DNA from: Psoroptes ovis
Lineage: Eukaryota; Arthropoda; Arachnida; Sarcoptiformes; Psoroptidae
DNA length: 64,000 bases
Direction of reading: 5' to 3'
Assembly (NCBI GenBank): GCA_002943765.1
Contig: PQWQ01000024.1
Span: 622,501 to 686,500, forward strand
Position 1 is the first letter of the stretch. Each line of letters opens with the position of its first letter. Positions 12,341 to 24,511 of this stretch are shown here, in pieces. Made by a program: the position numbers and the translations under genes. Below the pieces are notes generated by a model. It was not told where the DNA came from, searched no databases, and saw only the letters and a program-made list of their open reading frames with translations.

Positions 12341-12484
12341 TACAGAGTTTCAAGTTTTAATTCGTAGTTTTAAAATTAATTTTCATAATTTTCAAGTTAA
12401 TTTTCGTAGTTTTGAATCGAATTTCAAATAGTAAAATTACGAAATTTAATTTTAAAACTACGAATTAAAACTTGAAACTTTGTA
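12341..12484. mobile_element. Tc1-type palindromic element, copy 2
   Basis: A 144-bp element with ends TACAGAGTTTCAAGTTTTAA and TTAAAACTTGAAACTTTGTA. The arms carry CGTAGTTTTAAAATTAATTTTC blocks like copy 1. Confidence 0.75.
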
Positions 12485-13646
12485 TTATTATGTTTATTAT
12501 GATCATGGTTCGTAATAATAATAAGAATTTCAAATTTCAGAATTCGAATTTCCAAATTCCATTCAATGTTCAACATGAATTCATCAGTGTATTATGATTC
12601 TGATGTTTATGTTTATGCTGATGATGATAATAAACATTTAACAAACATTTCTTATGCTTTGTCAATGAATGAAATATAATTATATCGTTTATCAACGATA
12701 CATGTATTTTAAATGTATATCATCTGTTTCAACAGAGAGAGAAAGTATTCAAGCAAAAAACATTCAAAATACATTGAAATGAATCGGAATACATACACGA
12801 ATGTATATCATTGAATATATCATCTATATATATTCTTTGCTGATGATATTTTATTATTCTTGGTGATATATGTCATGTACCATTTACCATTTTCTTCGTA
12901 ATATTAATTTATTCATAAAACATGCACCAATAAACACATCGACAAATAAACACGTAAATACATTTGTTAATTTAAACAACGATGATAATTAAATGTTGTC
13001 ATTGTTAATTTTGTCGTTTATGATCATGATCATCATCATCGACATCATCCACATTATCAATGACAATCAACATGATCATAAACAACAACAAACGATTCGT
13101 TCGAATGAAGGATCATCATTAATTCAAATCAATTCGATTTTCTGTCATTATCACGGGTAAATGGTAATCATACAATGGTATCGTACCCACAGACACACAC
13201 ACAGGAGATAATAAATGATATTATCATCATTGGATAGGCTCGAATATGGCCAGAATATACTCACAGAATCCATAGGCCTTGTAATAATCGAAATTATCAA
13301 TGGTCTCTCGCTCTCTCTCTTCACTCTCCAATTCGCTATCTGATCTATTAATTTTAATTTAATTCATTCAATGAATTCATTCAATGCACTCATTCATTTC
13401 ATTGAATTTCCAATTTTCTTTTTGGGCTGTCAAAATGAATAAAAAACAAAATGTTTTTTATTTTAATCCATTTTGTATTGCTGTATTGGTGTGTGTGCTT
13501 GCTACTGTGTAGGCCCTAAGAATATACAGAATTTCATACAGACAATATCAAAACATACAAAATATTTCACAGAATTCTAGAATTCAAAGAGCACGATTTT
13601 CAATTTTCGTAAGATTCTTAATGGTAGCTTGGCTTGTATGTATGTA

Positions 13647-13727
13647 TTAGGTTGTCGCATAAGTTCTTGCCGTTTTTTTGCATGAAATAGAATTGAAATA
13701 ACGGCAAGAACTTATGGGACAACCTAA
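13647..13727. mobile_element. mariner-type MITE, subfamily A
   Basis: TTAGGTTGTCG...GGACAACCTAA, A-type arms. Confidence 0.88.
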
Positions 13728-13888
13728 TATGTGTCGATGCTTTGGTGTGTTCGTGTATTGAATAGAAAATTTGGATTTTCAGGCCATAATTCTAGGGACT
13801 TTTTTGGTTTTTTTTGGGGTGCCGAATTAAGAAAACTGAAAAAAAATGATCAAATTTCATTCCTTTAAATAAATGAAATAAAACTTAC

Positions 13889-14019
13889 CCAGATATGTGT
13901 AAGTTCGGATGTGTTTGCTGGGCCATCATTCGAATCATTTGAAACATTTGTCCATGTCCATATATGATGATAATGTTCATGAAGATTATCATAACATTAA
14001 ATTCATTAATTCGCAACAT
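13889..14019 (-). other. Candidate distant first exon ending in a splice donor
   Basis: On the minus strand an ATG at 14017-14019 opens a frame of 43 codons and 2 nt that ends at a strong donor (ATCTGG then GTAAGTTTT). The peptide begins MLRINEFNVMIIFMN and looks like a hydrophobic leader followed by a polar tail ending THPNLHISG. Joined to the acceptor at 6137 the frame closes after about 19 more codons, so as part of the TMEM151 leader it would be a 5' UTR exon with an upstream ORF. It could equally be a chance frame. Confidence 0.25.
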
Positions 14020-14805
14020 TAATGGACCATCATTATCTTTGTTTAATTTTAAAACTGGTATCCAAATGCTTCAGCGATTGATTATCGTTGATTTAATGTT
14101 TAATTTAATTCAATTTTCAAATTTGATTTAATTCAATTTTTGAGCCTGGTGATTCCTTTGATTTTTCGGGTGATTCGTCGAATTCATTTGCAGCCGATTG
14201 TCGTTGAATCATCGTTGAGTCGAGTTTAAGAGGATCGGTAATCGAAAACTTAAAGTTTTACCGAAGTTTCCCAAAGTTTTTCATGTCGGAAATTTTCCTG
14301 AAAACTTTATTACTTAATGATCAATCATTTGTGTGTGTTCGACGGAAAAAGTTTTCGGGATGTTTTTCCCTTCAAAGACCCTTAATTGAAATGGATGCTT
14401 TTGAACATTTTAACATTTTTTGGCTCAAACAAAAATTTTGACGGAAATTTAAAAGGTCCTTGAATTGTTTACAATTCAATCTAAAAATTAGCTTCATCTA
14501 CGGAAATAAAATGTAAACAAAAATTAGTAGTGATGATTGTGACCAATAGATGGCAGCACTGGTCATATTTTAGATGTTGACAATTTTGAGGGTGAAAAAC
14601 ATGGTAAAAATCAAAACACTGAAATCTTTAGCCGAAGATGTTTGAAATAATGAGGTAATCATAGAGTTATTCATATTTAAATAATCTTAAATACAAAAAC
14701 AATAAAAATATTTGCATATATTCAAAAATAAGGATTAAAACAAAGGGTCGAAATTTATGTATGACACTGTACAGAAAAAATTACAGGGGTAAAATTTCAA
14801 AATTT
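14020..14805. other. Intergenic region downstream of DNAJC24
   Basis: No gene is seen. The region contains one copy of a short motif, ATAGATGGCAGCA, at 14546-14558, which recurs near gene starts elsewhere in the window. The rest is AT-rich unique sequence that should include the DNAJC24 3' UTR. Confidence 0.4.
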
Positions 14806-15261
14806 TCAACTCTTCTGGTCTAAAATGACATTAATACTCAGCGAACAGCTATCACAATCGATTATCATTGTCGGTGATCGATGATTTGTTCCGATTAATC
14901 TTTTCGCAACGATATACGATCCACCACAACGACAATCATATTGCAGTGCATCGCTATCATCATTGGATTCTTCAAATTCATTCAAGCTGATCTCATCATG
15001 AATAATTTTATTCGTAGATTTCTTTTCCAGCAATGAATGATCATATTTCCGTCTATCATTTGGATCGGTTAGAATTTTGGCTGCATTATTCAGTTTTATG
15101 AAATCAATTTGATCAGCTGATTTTTGTCGATGCTTATCTGGATGATATTTCAGGGCTAATTTTTTATAATTTCGACGGATATCTTCAATTGTTGAATGTT
15201 CATTGCAATCAAGGATATCATATAGACTTTGTTCATCGCCGGAATCAATATTGTTGGACAT
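14806..15261 (-). CDS. DNAJC24: Diphthamide biosynthesis protein 4 (DPH4/DNAJC24)
   Basis: This is a J-domain co-chaperone with a C-terminal CSL zinc finger. DPH4 acts in the first step of diphthamide synthesis on elongation factor 2. The 151-residue, single-exon protein matches DNAJC24 in length (about 149). The J domain spans roughly residues 12-75 with HPD at 40-42 inside LALKYHPDK, and ends in the DPNDRRKYD helix. The CSL zinc finger uses C110, C112, C136 and C139 (CRCGG ... CDSCSL). The J domain followed by a CSL zinc finger and no other domain separates it from other DnaJ proteins. It is divergent from mL43 across 236 bp. Confidence 0.92.
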   Translation of the reverse strand: MSNNIDSGDEQSLYDILDCNEHSTIEDIRRNYKKLALKYHPDKHRQKSADQIDFIKLNNAAKILTDPNDRRKYDHSLLEKKSTNKIIHDEISLNEFEESNDDSDALQYDCRCGGSYIVAKRLIGTNHRSPTMIIDCDSCSLSINVILDQKS

Positions 15262-15497
15262 ATTTCAAAAAATATCTGGATCAATATGATTTCGGGCAAA
15301 AAAAATCATGAAAATCAGCTGATATAGCATCATGTGATTCACGAGATTTTTCCAAGTCACGCCATCTGGTGTTCAGAAATCGAAACCGTATACAATCACA
15401 TGTTTTTTTAAATATTTTTTATTTGAAAACACAGATTATCACCTATTCTGAATTGAATCTAATTTAAATCAGTAATATTTGAAAAACAAAGATAAAA
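15262..15497. promoter_or_regulatory. Divergent promoter DNAJC24 / mRpL43 with AGATGGCG motif
   Basis: The 236 bp between two divergent start codons contain CCAGATGGCGTGAC on the minus strand around 15356-15369. The same core occurs about 90 bp upstream of KDSR and about 240 bp upstream of ALDH6A1. It resembles YY1/Pho- or CTCF-type sites; the binding factor is inferred, not shown. Confidence 0.45.
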
Positions 15498-16162
15498 ATG
15501 AAAGCCAGAGAGTTGATAAAATTTAGTTTAAATCCAAGGTTAGTCGAAAATCCTGCCCTACCTGTTGGCTACATTCGTAATGCATATTACAATGGTCTTG
15601 GAAGGTTAGTTTTTTCATTGATTTTACTTGAAATCATCTGATTTAATTCAATATCTTTGCGTCCATACACAGATATGTATGTCAATTACAACGTATGACC
15701 ATCAAATTTTGTAAAGAAAGCGGTACATCACGTGGTTGCCGTGATTATATCGAAAATCGCCTCATAGATTTTAGCCGCCGTAATCCAGGTATTGTTGTGT
15801 ATGTTAAACCACGTCTGCATCGTACACCAGTCATTACGACTGAATATCTCAATGGACAAAGACATTGGATGAACATAAGGAATTTTACTGAAATTGAAAT
15901 TGATTGGTGGTTAGATTTCCTGCGAACACGATCCGGTTATGAATTATCACAATTAATATCGATGAATAATGTTTGTACACCTTCGGTACAAGGTGTATGG
16001 AATCCATTTTTGAATCGTCCAACTGAATTAAATTTGACGCAATTTCCAAATTTGGAACGAAGTAAATTCGAACCGATATTGCCATCGGCAACTGAACAGC
16101 TACGGATTTTGGCCGAAAAAATACGTGAAAATAATTTGGAAGATCAGAATCTGGCCGATTGA
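15498..16162 (+). CDS. mRpL43: Mitochondrial large ribosomal subunit protein mL43
   Basis: This is a structural protein of the mitochondrial 39S subunit with the thioredoxin-like L51/S25/CI-B8 fold. Two exons, 15498-15604 and 15673-16162, join in phase 2 to give 198 residues. Recognisable blocks are YNGLGRYVCQLQRMTIKFC, SRGCRDYIE, IDFSRRNPGIVVYV, TTEYLNG and the C-terminal PSVQGVWNPF, all in the order of animal mL43. The N-terminus before YNGLG has few acidic residues (MKARELIKFSLNPR), consistent with mitochondrial targeting. The C-terminus is a short acidic extension. Confidence 0.93.
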
Positions 16163-16384
16163 AATGTCATTTAATGTTATTTCACATGTGTAATTATCAA
16201 ATTTGGTTTAATCATGTCAAAATGTAATCAAAGAATTTAGAATAATCAAAATCAAATCAAATGGACTTCGAAGTTCTCGATTGATTCGATCGAATTTGGC
16301 CAGATTGACCACATGGCCACCAAGAGATTCGATTTGGTTCGGTTCGGGCCGAACTTCACCATCCAATTATGCAATTCCCGACCC

Positions 16385-17004
16385 TCAGTTACATGCCATA
16401 CATGGCTGTCTTTGAAGATCGTTGCTGCTGTTTCTCATGCCACAATTATTACCAACATTACCACTGCACCGGTGATGAATGTGCATTTTACAATTATTAC
16501 AACTAATACCTTGATTAATGCAACCATAAATCATTGAACCACAATGATTACAATATGTTGGTGACATGAATGTTTTCGATTCAAATTGATGACGATTTAA
16601 ATCATCTGTTCGATTATTCGACACCGTATTCGTTGGACAATCGATTACGATCGATTGATGGCAACGTTTGTGTACGACCATACGGCAATCTGATTGATTT
16701 GATTCGAATAAATCGAAATTAAATTCAAGATTCAATTATTAGGTTGTCCGGAAAGTTCTTGCCGATTTTCCAATGATTTTCTATGATATAACCGGCAAGA
16801 ATTTATGGGACAATCTAATAAATTTGATTCAATTATAATCAATTACAATGACATGTTCATACCTTGACATTGATAACCTTGTTTACCGATACCGAATATG
16901 AAATGATTACAATGTGAACAAAATGTTGGTTGCCGTAACAGGGTGGCTATGAATTTATGTCCATTAATCGTATGGACCCGAGGACCACTGGGTGATCGTT
17001 GCAT
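16385..17004 (-). CDS. Tandem C1 domains of novel-PKC (epsilon/eta) type, no kinase domain seen
   Basis: Two exons, 16863-17004 and 16385-16689, join in phase 1 and encode about 148 residues from the first ATG. Both C1 zinc fingers are complete. C1A runs from NGHKFIATLLRQPTFCSHC across the junction to CRMVVHKRCH; C1B contains SPTYCNHCGSMIYGC and CKMHIHHRC, ending NVGNNCG. The nearest family is novel PKC (epsilon/eta), in which these domains bind diacylglycerol or phorbol ester and sit between a C2 and a kinase domain. Here a stop follows 13 residues after C1B, and the space before mL43 on the opposite strand holds no kinase. No C2 domain is seen upstream. This could be a truncated paralogue, a pseudogene or a C1-only protein. 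The frame also stays open upstream of the ATG, so an earlier exon is possible. The 173-bp intron contains a MITE. Confidence 0.6.
16739..16818 (+). mobile_element. mariner-type MITE, subfamily C, inside an intron
   Basis: TTAGGTTGTCC...GGACAATCTAA, C-type interior. It fills about half of the 173-bp intron of the C1-domain gene. Confidence 0.87.
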
Positions 17005-17046
17005 GGTTTCAATGAGTAATTCTTTTTGGACAGAAATTGATTTCAA

Positions 17047-19043
17047 TTTGAAAATTGAATCAATCTAAGAGGCTAAAACCTGTATATTTATAGTCTGAAA
17101 TCGATTGGTACATTGGTACATTAATACATTCAATGAACAGACATGAAATGACAGACAATTCAACGCTTTTGAATTTGAATGAAATGCCATTACATCATTG
17201 TAATCAATGATCAATGATAATTAGAATGATTGATATGTCCTTGTAGTGCAATTTATTAAATCATGATACGAAGCTGCCACCGATCGCGTAGGATTACGTC
17301 GAGCTAAGCACTTTGAAATCTTAGCTCGATGCTTCAGTGGTTCGATGATCAGAGTCACAAGTCTTCGATGCTCGACACGGCCGGCGTTGAACGGCTGGAA
17401 TCGAATCGTACGAATCCACAAATGAAATTTCCAGCTAAGCACCAATTCAACCAATCAAATCAAATGAATATAATCAAAGCTGAAGCATAACAATCAATCC
17501 ATGGTGGATAATGAAGATTGCGCTCACAATCAATTAATCGAGCTTGATTCAAATAATAAGGAAATTTATATTTTCAATGAAAGATGTTCATTCATTCATT
17601 GATTAGAATTGATTTGATTCAATTCGAATCAAATCGAATCAAATCGAATCCCATGATATTATTGTTGTTGATGATGATGATGATGATGATATTTATAAGG
17701 CTTATCACATGAATCGTTAGTGTAATCAATGTAATTAACATATCACCATACACTACAATGAGATGATATAATAGCGCAACAGCAGCAGCAGCCAGTGTTT
17801 CATACGAAATTTCTCTCAAAACTGTCATCATTTTTCTTACAAATGAATTTTGCCCGAGCCTGGCTCGGGCTGAGCCATTCACAGGCAAAAACCATAAAAC
17901 AGTCATGAAATTGTATCAAAAAAAAAAAAAATTCATTTTGTTTATTGCGTAATGATAATTATAAGAAAATAAAAATCAAATTAATTTAAATTGAAAATAG
18001 AAATAATGATTTATGAATATAAAAATAAATATTATATCCTTGGAAAATATATGAGATTTATGTGTTTTTTCATATATCAAAATATATCGAAAAATATTTG
18101 GATGTGAATGTATGTCAATGTATAATAATGTGTTTTTGCGATTGAATTTTAGATTTAAATTTTAACTTGAATTGATTAATTGATCAATTGATTAATCAAT
18201 CAATTAATAAGTTAAATTAATTTAAATTATCATTGAGCAGTGTTCAAGTTTGATATTTTCATCAGTTAATTTAAAGAGTATTATATTCACTTATCAAATA
18301 TGTAATATTATCATTAAGAATAGCCTTCGAATGCTTTTATATTATGCTTGATTTTTTGAAATGATAATGGTGGTGCTTGAGTGTAAAGGGTTGTGCGGCA
18401 TGTTTTAAAGGGGTATTTAAAAGGTGTGATGGGGGGTGGTGTGTGACAAGCTTTGCTATTGACAAGCTTTGTTGATTCAAGCCTCATGGATGTGCTTGGT
18501 ATGGATGCGCAAGGTGGGTGTGTGTGTGTTGTGATTAAGGTGGTCGTGTAAGATGTCAATGTTATTGGTTGTTCTTGTAAGACGATATGTACCAAGTGTT
18601 TGTTGGAATCGATTTGTAGTTGAAATGATTCGAATGTCAGAGATCATATTTGTATACGAATTGATAAATTAACCAATTAATTGATTGATTAATGAATGAA
18701 AAGTTAAAGAAAATGAAAGGGTTGACTAATTGTCTATTGTCATAGACTGATTGATTGTAGTGATTTGAACCAAAGAAAAATAAACCAAATGAGAAACGAA
18801 TGAAAACAAAATTAAAATAAATAACAAATTAATCAAATCAAAAACGGAAAAGAAATGAAAACAAAATAAAAACAAAAAATTAAAAAGAAAATTACGAAAA
18901 CAAATTCATTTTGGATAATATGGTATTCAAATGATAATTGGACAATCTAATCCAATAATGATTTGTAAATGATCCAAATGGGCGTCTGTATGTATGGGTG
19001 TTGATCAATTCAATTGAAATTGATTCGATTTCAATCAAATGTT
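17047..19043. other. Intergenic region between C1-domain gene and PRDM10
   Basis: No supported gene. A GC-richer patch at 17260-17420 carries a 77-codon minus-strand frame and a hairpin-forming pair GAGCTAAG/CTTAGCTC, with no family match. A GC-hairpin repeat copy lies at about 17811-17906. A palindrome rich in TTAATTGATCAATTAA occupies 18163-18216. A G/T-rich stretch at 18370-18560 gives a long minus-strand frame of low-complexity Pro/Thr/Ser character. The right end should include the PRDM10 3' UTR. Confidence 0.45.
17811..17906 (+). repeat. GC-hairpin repeat, copy 2
   Basis: ACTGTCATCATTTTTCT, then the perfect hairpin GCCCGAGCCTGGCTCGGGC followed by TGAGCCATTCACAGGCAAA. The order is the same as in copy 3. 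The borders are uncertain. Confidence 0.6.
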
Positions 19044-22000
19044 TCAAATATTCGTTATCATTTGTTGTGTCCATGAATTGTTATTATTATTCGTATTCGT
19101 ATTATTATGATCATCAATAATCATATTATCAATAATGGCTGATGATATTAATAAATCTTGAGCTGCTGTAGCAGAAGCTGCCGTTGTTGCTGTTGATTCG
19201 ATTATCATTGAATCGATTGTGGCATTCGAATTGTGATTTAAAACGATACAAATCATTAGTATTTTGAGATGATTAACATTAATTCAATGATCAACTTACC
19301 ATTCAAAGATGATTGTGGATGATGATGAAAATCATTCATAGCATGTTGTATTAAATCATCATTATATTCGATTAGATCGCTATTGGTGAATGTTGTCGTC
19401 GATGCAGTGGTGGTTGATGGATTTGTACAAGCTTTGATTAGGGAAAATTAAATAAAATTGAATCAAATCAGTTAAATCAAATCAAATTCGAATCAAATCA
19501 AATCGAATCAAATCAAATCAAAATCGAATGAACTCACCGAGTATCGTAATAACATTCGATGACACTGGAGAAAATGGTGAATGATCACCATGATGATTCG
19601 TATGATGACGATTATGAAGATGATTGTTGGCCATTGGATTGCTGTCATCAACATCATTAATCACTTGTAATATATTATTATGATTAATATCCGATATAAT
19701 AACAATATCATCTTGACTAGTATTATTCGATGTATTATTATTATGATGATTGAATTTATGATTCGTATTCGAATCATCTGATAGATTTAAATTGATTAAA
19801 TCATCAAAACTTGTCGAATCTAACTGATAACTGGTCAATTGTTGCTGATGTTGCGGTTGTTGGGGCTGAAAATGATGTTCGACCATATGATCGGTGGCCA
19901 CCGATTGATGATGATTCAAATGATGATGTATGATGGTCGATGTGGATACTGGTGTTTGATCAATGAAATCATTTTGTTGATGATGTGTCTGGTGATTTTG
20001 ATGTTGATGATGATTAAGATGATGCGGATGTTGACTTAGATCCAGATTGCCATTATTATCTTTGAATTGTAAGCTAAAATCATCCAGATAAATGGTGGTT
20101 GCGGCTGTCGTTGTGGCCGGAGCTGCAGCGGCAGCCGAAGTTGTTGTGAGATCATTTTGTGATATCAGGTACGAAGTGTCCGTATTATTCGTCGAATGAT
20201 TGATTATCAGCTGTTTTGCGATCGGCTGATTCGAATGTTGAATCATCGATATTTCATCCAGGGTCGTTGCGATCGGTACCGTGTGAATGGTCGCTTTACC
20301 ATTTTCATTGATTACCGTATTGAATTTATACATTCCAGGTGCAGCAGCTGCAGTTGTGGCCGCTGTTGTCGGTGTGATTACGGTCGATGTTATGGGATTG
20401 TTGGCGATCGGAGTGATCATCATGGTCATGATCGGTTGATTCATGTTCGATTGACTCGGCTGATGGTTCTTAGCGGTCTTTTTGGCCATGGCGTTCGATT
20501 GTTGCTGCTGTTGTTGAATCTTTTCCGGATGTTTTTTACGTTGATGTTGCATCAGCTTAGCTTTGCTTGCATATTGCTTATGACACCAATCACAAAAATG
20601 TGGATTAGTCGTAATACTACCAACGGTTGCTGAATATGTTTGTGGATTAACGAACGTCGCAGTCGACGATGTGGCCGATGATGATGATGATATCGATATC
20701 AAATCATTGCAATTGTTGAATTGTTTATTACGATTCGATGGTGGCAATGATTTGCCTGTGATTCGAAATTCGAATTCGAATTAAATTAAATCAATTAAAA
20801 AAGATTCGATTATATCAATGGTCATGGTAATACCTGGATGATTTTTAATGATATGAGCTTTGCGTTTTGAGCTAGATTTATATACTTTATCGCAATACTG
20901 ACAATAATAATCTTTAGATGTTTTCACTATGGGCATCGTCAATTCGGGTACCGTATCATATGGTACTTCAGGATGACGTTTAGCCAAATGATTGACGAGC
21001 ATACCACGACGTTTGAAACCTTGAAAATGATGATAATTTGATTAATTTAATTCATATCAGAGACCATATGGCCAATGTACAGACATACCATAAAGACAAA
21101 TATGACATTTGTACAAATATTCATGATAATTTGGTTGACTAGGTTTGGTAACGATTTTCTTAACCCTTGGCACTTTGACCCGCTGCATTCTTGCAGCCAT
21201 TTTAGCTGCAATACGATCTTTACGATCAGGTGCATGCATCCGTTGGGTATGTTCTTTTAGTTTATCTTTACGCTTGAATTGCTTGTGACAAACGGCGCAT
21301 TTGAATTCCCAATGATCACTATGACATAACATGTGTAAACGTAATTTATCTTGACGAGGAAACACCTTTGAACATTCGGGACATGGATAAATTTCATTCG
21401 AATGAAATGCTTTGAAATGTTTACGTATCATTGAAAAGTTTTCAAAGTTCTTTCGGGCGAAAACAAGAAAATCAATTGATTAATTCACCTGTTATTATCA
21501 AGAATAACACTGAACATACCTTTGTACACTTGGTACAATGAAACAGGCCAGTATCCGGATTAATGTGAACGGATTGATGTTCACGACGCAGCTGAATTGA
21601 ATCGAATACTTTATCGCATAGCAGACAATCATATTTACGAGGTTCGTCCATCGAAAATCTTTCGGGGAAAATCAGAATACAATCGATTAATCAATGATCG
21701 AAAATAGATCGCTAATCAAATAACTTACTGATGATAACGTTCATGACATGATAATGCTGATTTCGTTAGAAATTTACGATCACAAACACCGCACGAAAGC
21801 TTTTTAACTGAATCATCATGTACGATCATATGTTTTTCATAACGTTCTTTGGTTGAAAAACGTTTATAACATTGTCCACAACGATAATTGTCGATGGTTG
21901 GATGGTGTTCGATGTCCAATGCGGTGGATGATGATGTTACCGAATCGATTGGTTGCGGCTGCTGTAATTGTTGCGAATCACCATTGTTATTAGTACAGTT

Positions 22001-24511
22001 GGACGATAATGTAGACATCATTGATGATAATGTCTCAGACGATGTCTCTGAAGATGATGATGATGGATCGATCGAATCAATTTTCTTGGTCGTCGTCGAA
22101 TGGGTTTCCACCAAATGTTTTCGCAGGGTGCTTTGTTTGGTGAATGTTCGATGACATTCGGTACATTCATATGTCAAATTCATCAACGATGATGATGATG
22201 ATGATGCTACGACAGCTGTCGATGATGTATCGATCGAAGACATTGTTGATGATTCGGGTGATGATGGCAGCACTGTACGTGCCGGTACTAGCGGTGGTAA
22301 TCCATAATCATTATGATCAATGGAATCAGCTGATTTTTTCGAATCTTCGGCTGTGGTTGTCAATGTTTCAATCGAATTATTATCTTTGACGATACCATCA
22401 ACGATAGTGACAACAATCGATTTTTGATTATTGTGATTATCATTACCACCATTATTCGATAATTGTTGATTTTGTAATGTTTTGGCAATTTTATTTCGTA
22501 ATTTATGACCAGTTTGTTGTTTATGGAATCGTTGATCACCATCATCACCGTCATCATTATCTTCAATTTTAACCATCATCATCATCGATGGTGATTCTTT
22601 ATGATCATCATCGGTGATCAATGGACAATGTTTATCCTCATGATCATCATCATCATCGATATTATCGATTGTATTGTTGTTATTTGGATCAGGATTATCA
22701 ATGTGATCATCCCCGAGCAACTTGATACCGAACGCCTGTGCATATTCAGGTGAATACCATGCTTTCAACTCTTCATTGACCATTATTTTGCGGGTGGATA
22801 GAAAATAGAATCGAAACTCATGGGTCGAAAATTCTTTGGTGACCAATTCAAGATTTTGTTCTTGTTTCATAGCCGCTGGCCGTATAAACCGGGTCCAATT
22901 CGAACCATTTTCATCCATTTGACTTAGAATAACACGATCCGATAAGAATATGATCAGATTTGATTTAGAATTCGATGCCAATGTATTCAAATGATTCATT
23001 GTATCTGGAGATTCAGATGGTAACAATATTTCACATAGAATACCTTCAATTGGACCAAATTGTGTACATTTCGGTATTGGTTGTTTAGCGAATACACTGT
23101 AGTGGCCACCATTACCATCCGTACTATGATCAATGATTGGCTGTAAATACAAATATTCAACCGGCAGTGTAGCACGTGCACGTGTTAACACTGGTAAATC
23201 TTGAATAATATTTTCTTGTGTTTGCTGTTGTTGGTGCTGCTGTTGATAGTGTACCATTGTCGATTCGGACTGCTCCAACGGTATAATCGTATTCAAATTG
23301 ATAACATCATCATCATTAACATATGTGAGGTCATCATCATCATCATTGGCAGCATTTTCATGATTATCAACAACCGAATTATTTCCATAATCAATCATAT
23401 GATCATCATTCGAATTCGAATGATCATGTTGATGATGATCGATATCAAATATTGCATTCGATTGTTGATGCTGATGCTGCTGATGGTCATAATGATGATG
23501 GTCATCATGATGCTGTTGGTGATGGTGAACAAAATAATTATCAATAATAATTGGACTAGTTAAAGGTAATAACGGTGTATCAGATGTTTCGAATGTCATC
23601 GATGCATGATTATCATTGATCATTATTGATTGTGTTTGTACATCTTGGTTATCATTGTTTATTGATGATAATGATGATACAGATGGTGTCGCTGTTGTCG
23701 TTGAATCAACAGTTAAATCACTTACAGTGTTATTATTATCAGTGTTATCACCATTATCAGTGATCGAATAATCAGGATTATTCGATTTAATTGTTGTTGT
23801 TGTGGTACTTGCTTGATTCGCCATCATCATCATCATCATTGTTGCTGTTGTTGTTGGTGTTATAATAACATTTGTATGACCAGAATTTTCAATCGAATTC
23901 GTAGTGTTATTATTCATTAATTGAATTGAATCAATCTTCGATGATGATATGGATGTGGACGATGATACCAATGATGATGTTGGTGATGATGATGATGTGG
24001 ATGATGATATGAGTTGATGATTAGTGTTATCATTGTTTGATGATGATGATGATAATGGCGTTGTTGTCGTCGATTCAGCTGCCTGGTATTTGGTCTGTTC
24101 GAATTGACCGGTCATCGAATTCGATTATTATCACCGGATTCGATTAAGACAATTAATTAGTTAATTAATCAATTAATTAATTAATTAACTCACCTGATTA
24201 TTTAAATTTAAATAATTATCTACCACAGATGATAATGCTGATGATGATGATGATAACAATGATGATGATGGCGGTGGTGGTGATGAATCAATAAATGATT
24301 GAACATTAATCGAATGATCGTTATTTAAATTGAATAGAATTGTATCATGCGATGATCGACGTGGTGGTATTGTTACTAATGTTGAAATAGATGATGATGT
24401 TGATGATAATGAATAAACATTATCATCGGTGATTGATTCAGTTTTAGCTGTCAAAGATGATGATTCTTTACTAATTGCTGCTGTTGTTGTCGTTGTGATT
24501 GTTGTTGACAT
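19044..24511 (-). CDS. PRDM10: PR domain zinc finger protein 10 (PRDM10)
   Basis: PRDM10 is a nuclear transcription regulator with one PR/SET domain and many C2H2 fingers. Eight minus-strand exons are consistent in phase: 24194-24511, 21729-24094, 21520-21658, 21089-21449, 20834-21019, 19538-20755, 19300-19431 and 19044-19189, about 1621 residues. The PR domain (about 400-565) begins PVLTRARATLP and holds FGPIEG, NWTRFIRPA and LKAWYSPEYA. Fingers follow, including CDKVFDSIQLRREH and CPECSKVFPRQDKLRLH. The diagnostic PRDM10 stretch is GFKRRGMLVNHLAKRHP, then VPELTMPIVK and YCQYCDKVYKSSSKRKAH, with a last finger CDWCHKQYASKAKL. The N-terminal and C-terminal thirds are Asn/His/Asp/Ser/Gln-rich low complexity. 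The second-exon acceptor (24095-24096) and the last short intron are the least certain joins. Confidence 0.92.

Larger units (their letters stand above)
6137..13888. other. Gene-poor, repeat-rich interval (possible TMEM151 leader intron)
   Basis: I find no gene I can support in these 7.7 kb. They hold eight mariner-type MITEs, one Tc1-type element (12341-12484), one GC-hairpin repeat (about 7385-7520), a 25-A run, GAAT and CAT microsatellites and many degenerate GAATTC/CAATTG-rich stretches. One open stretch at 11188-11424 has coding-like codons but no recognised homology. A plus-strand ORF near 6588 is mostly MITE sequence. Confidence 0.5.

Noticed and set aside
17221..17454. 77-codon minus-strand frame upstream of the C1-domain gene, considered as a PKC C2 domain
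   Set aside because: None of the C2 landmarks (LDPY, TKQKT, NCTI) appears in any frame.
18314..18595. 93-codon minus-strand frame near PRDM10
   Set aside because: Pro/Thr-rich translation of a G/T-rich tract; beyond the PRDM10 stop and without homology.
20196..20633. 145-codon plus-strand frame opposite PRDM10
   Set aside because: Antisense shadow of a PRDM10 exon that is well supported by splice phase and homology.
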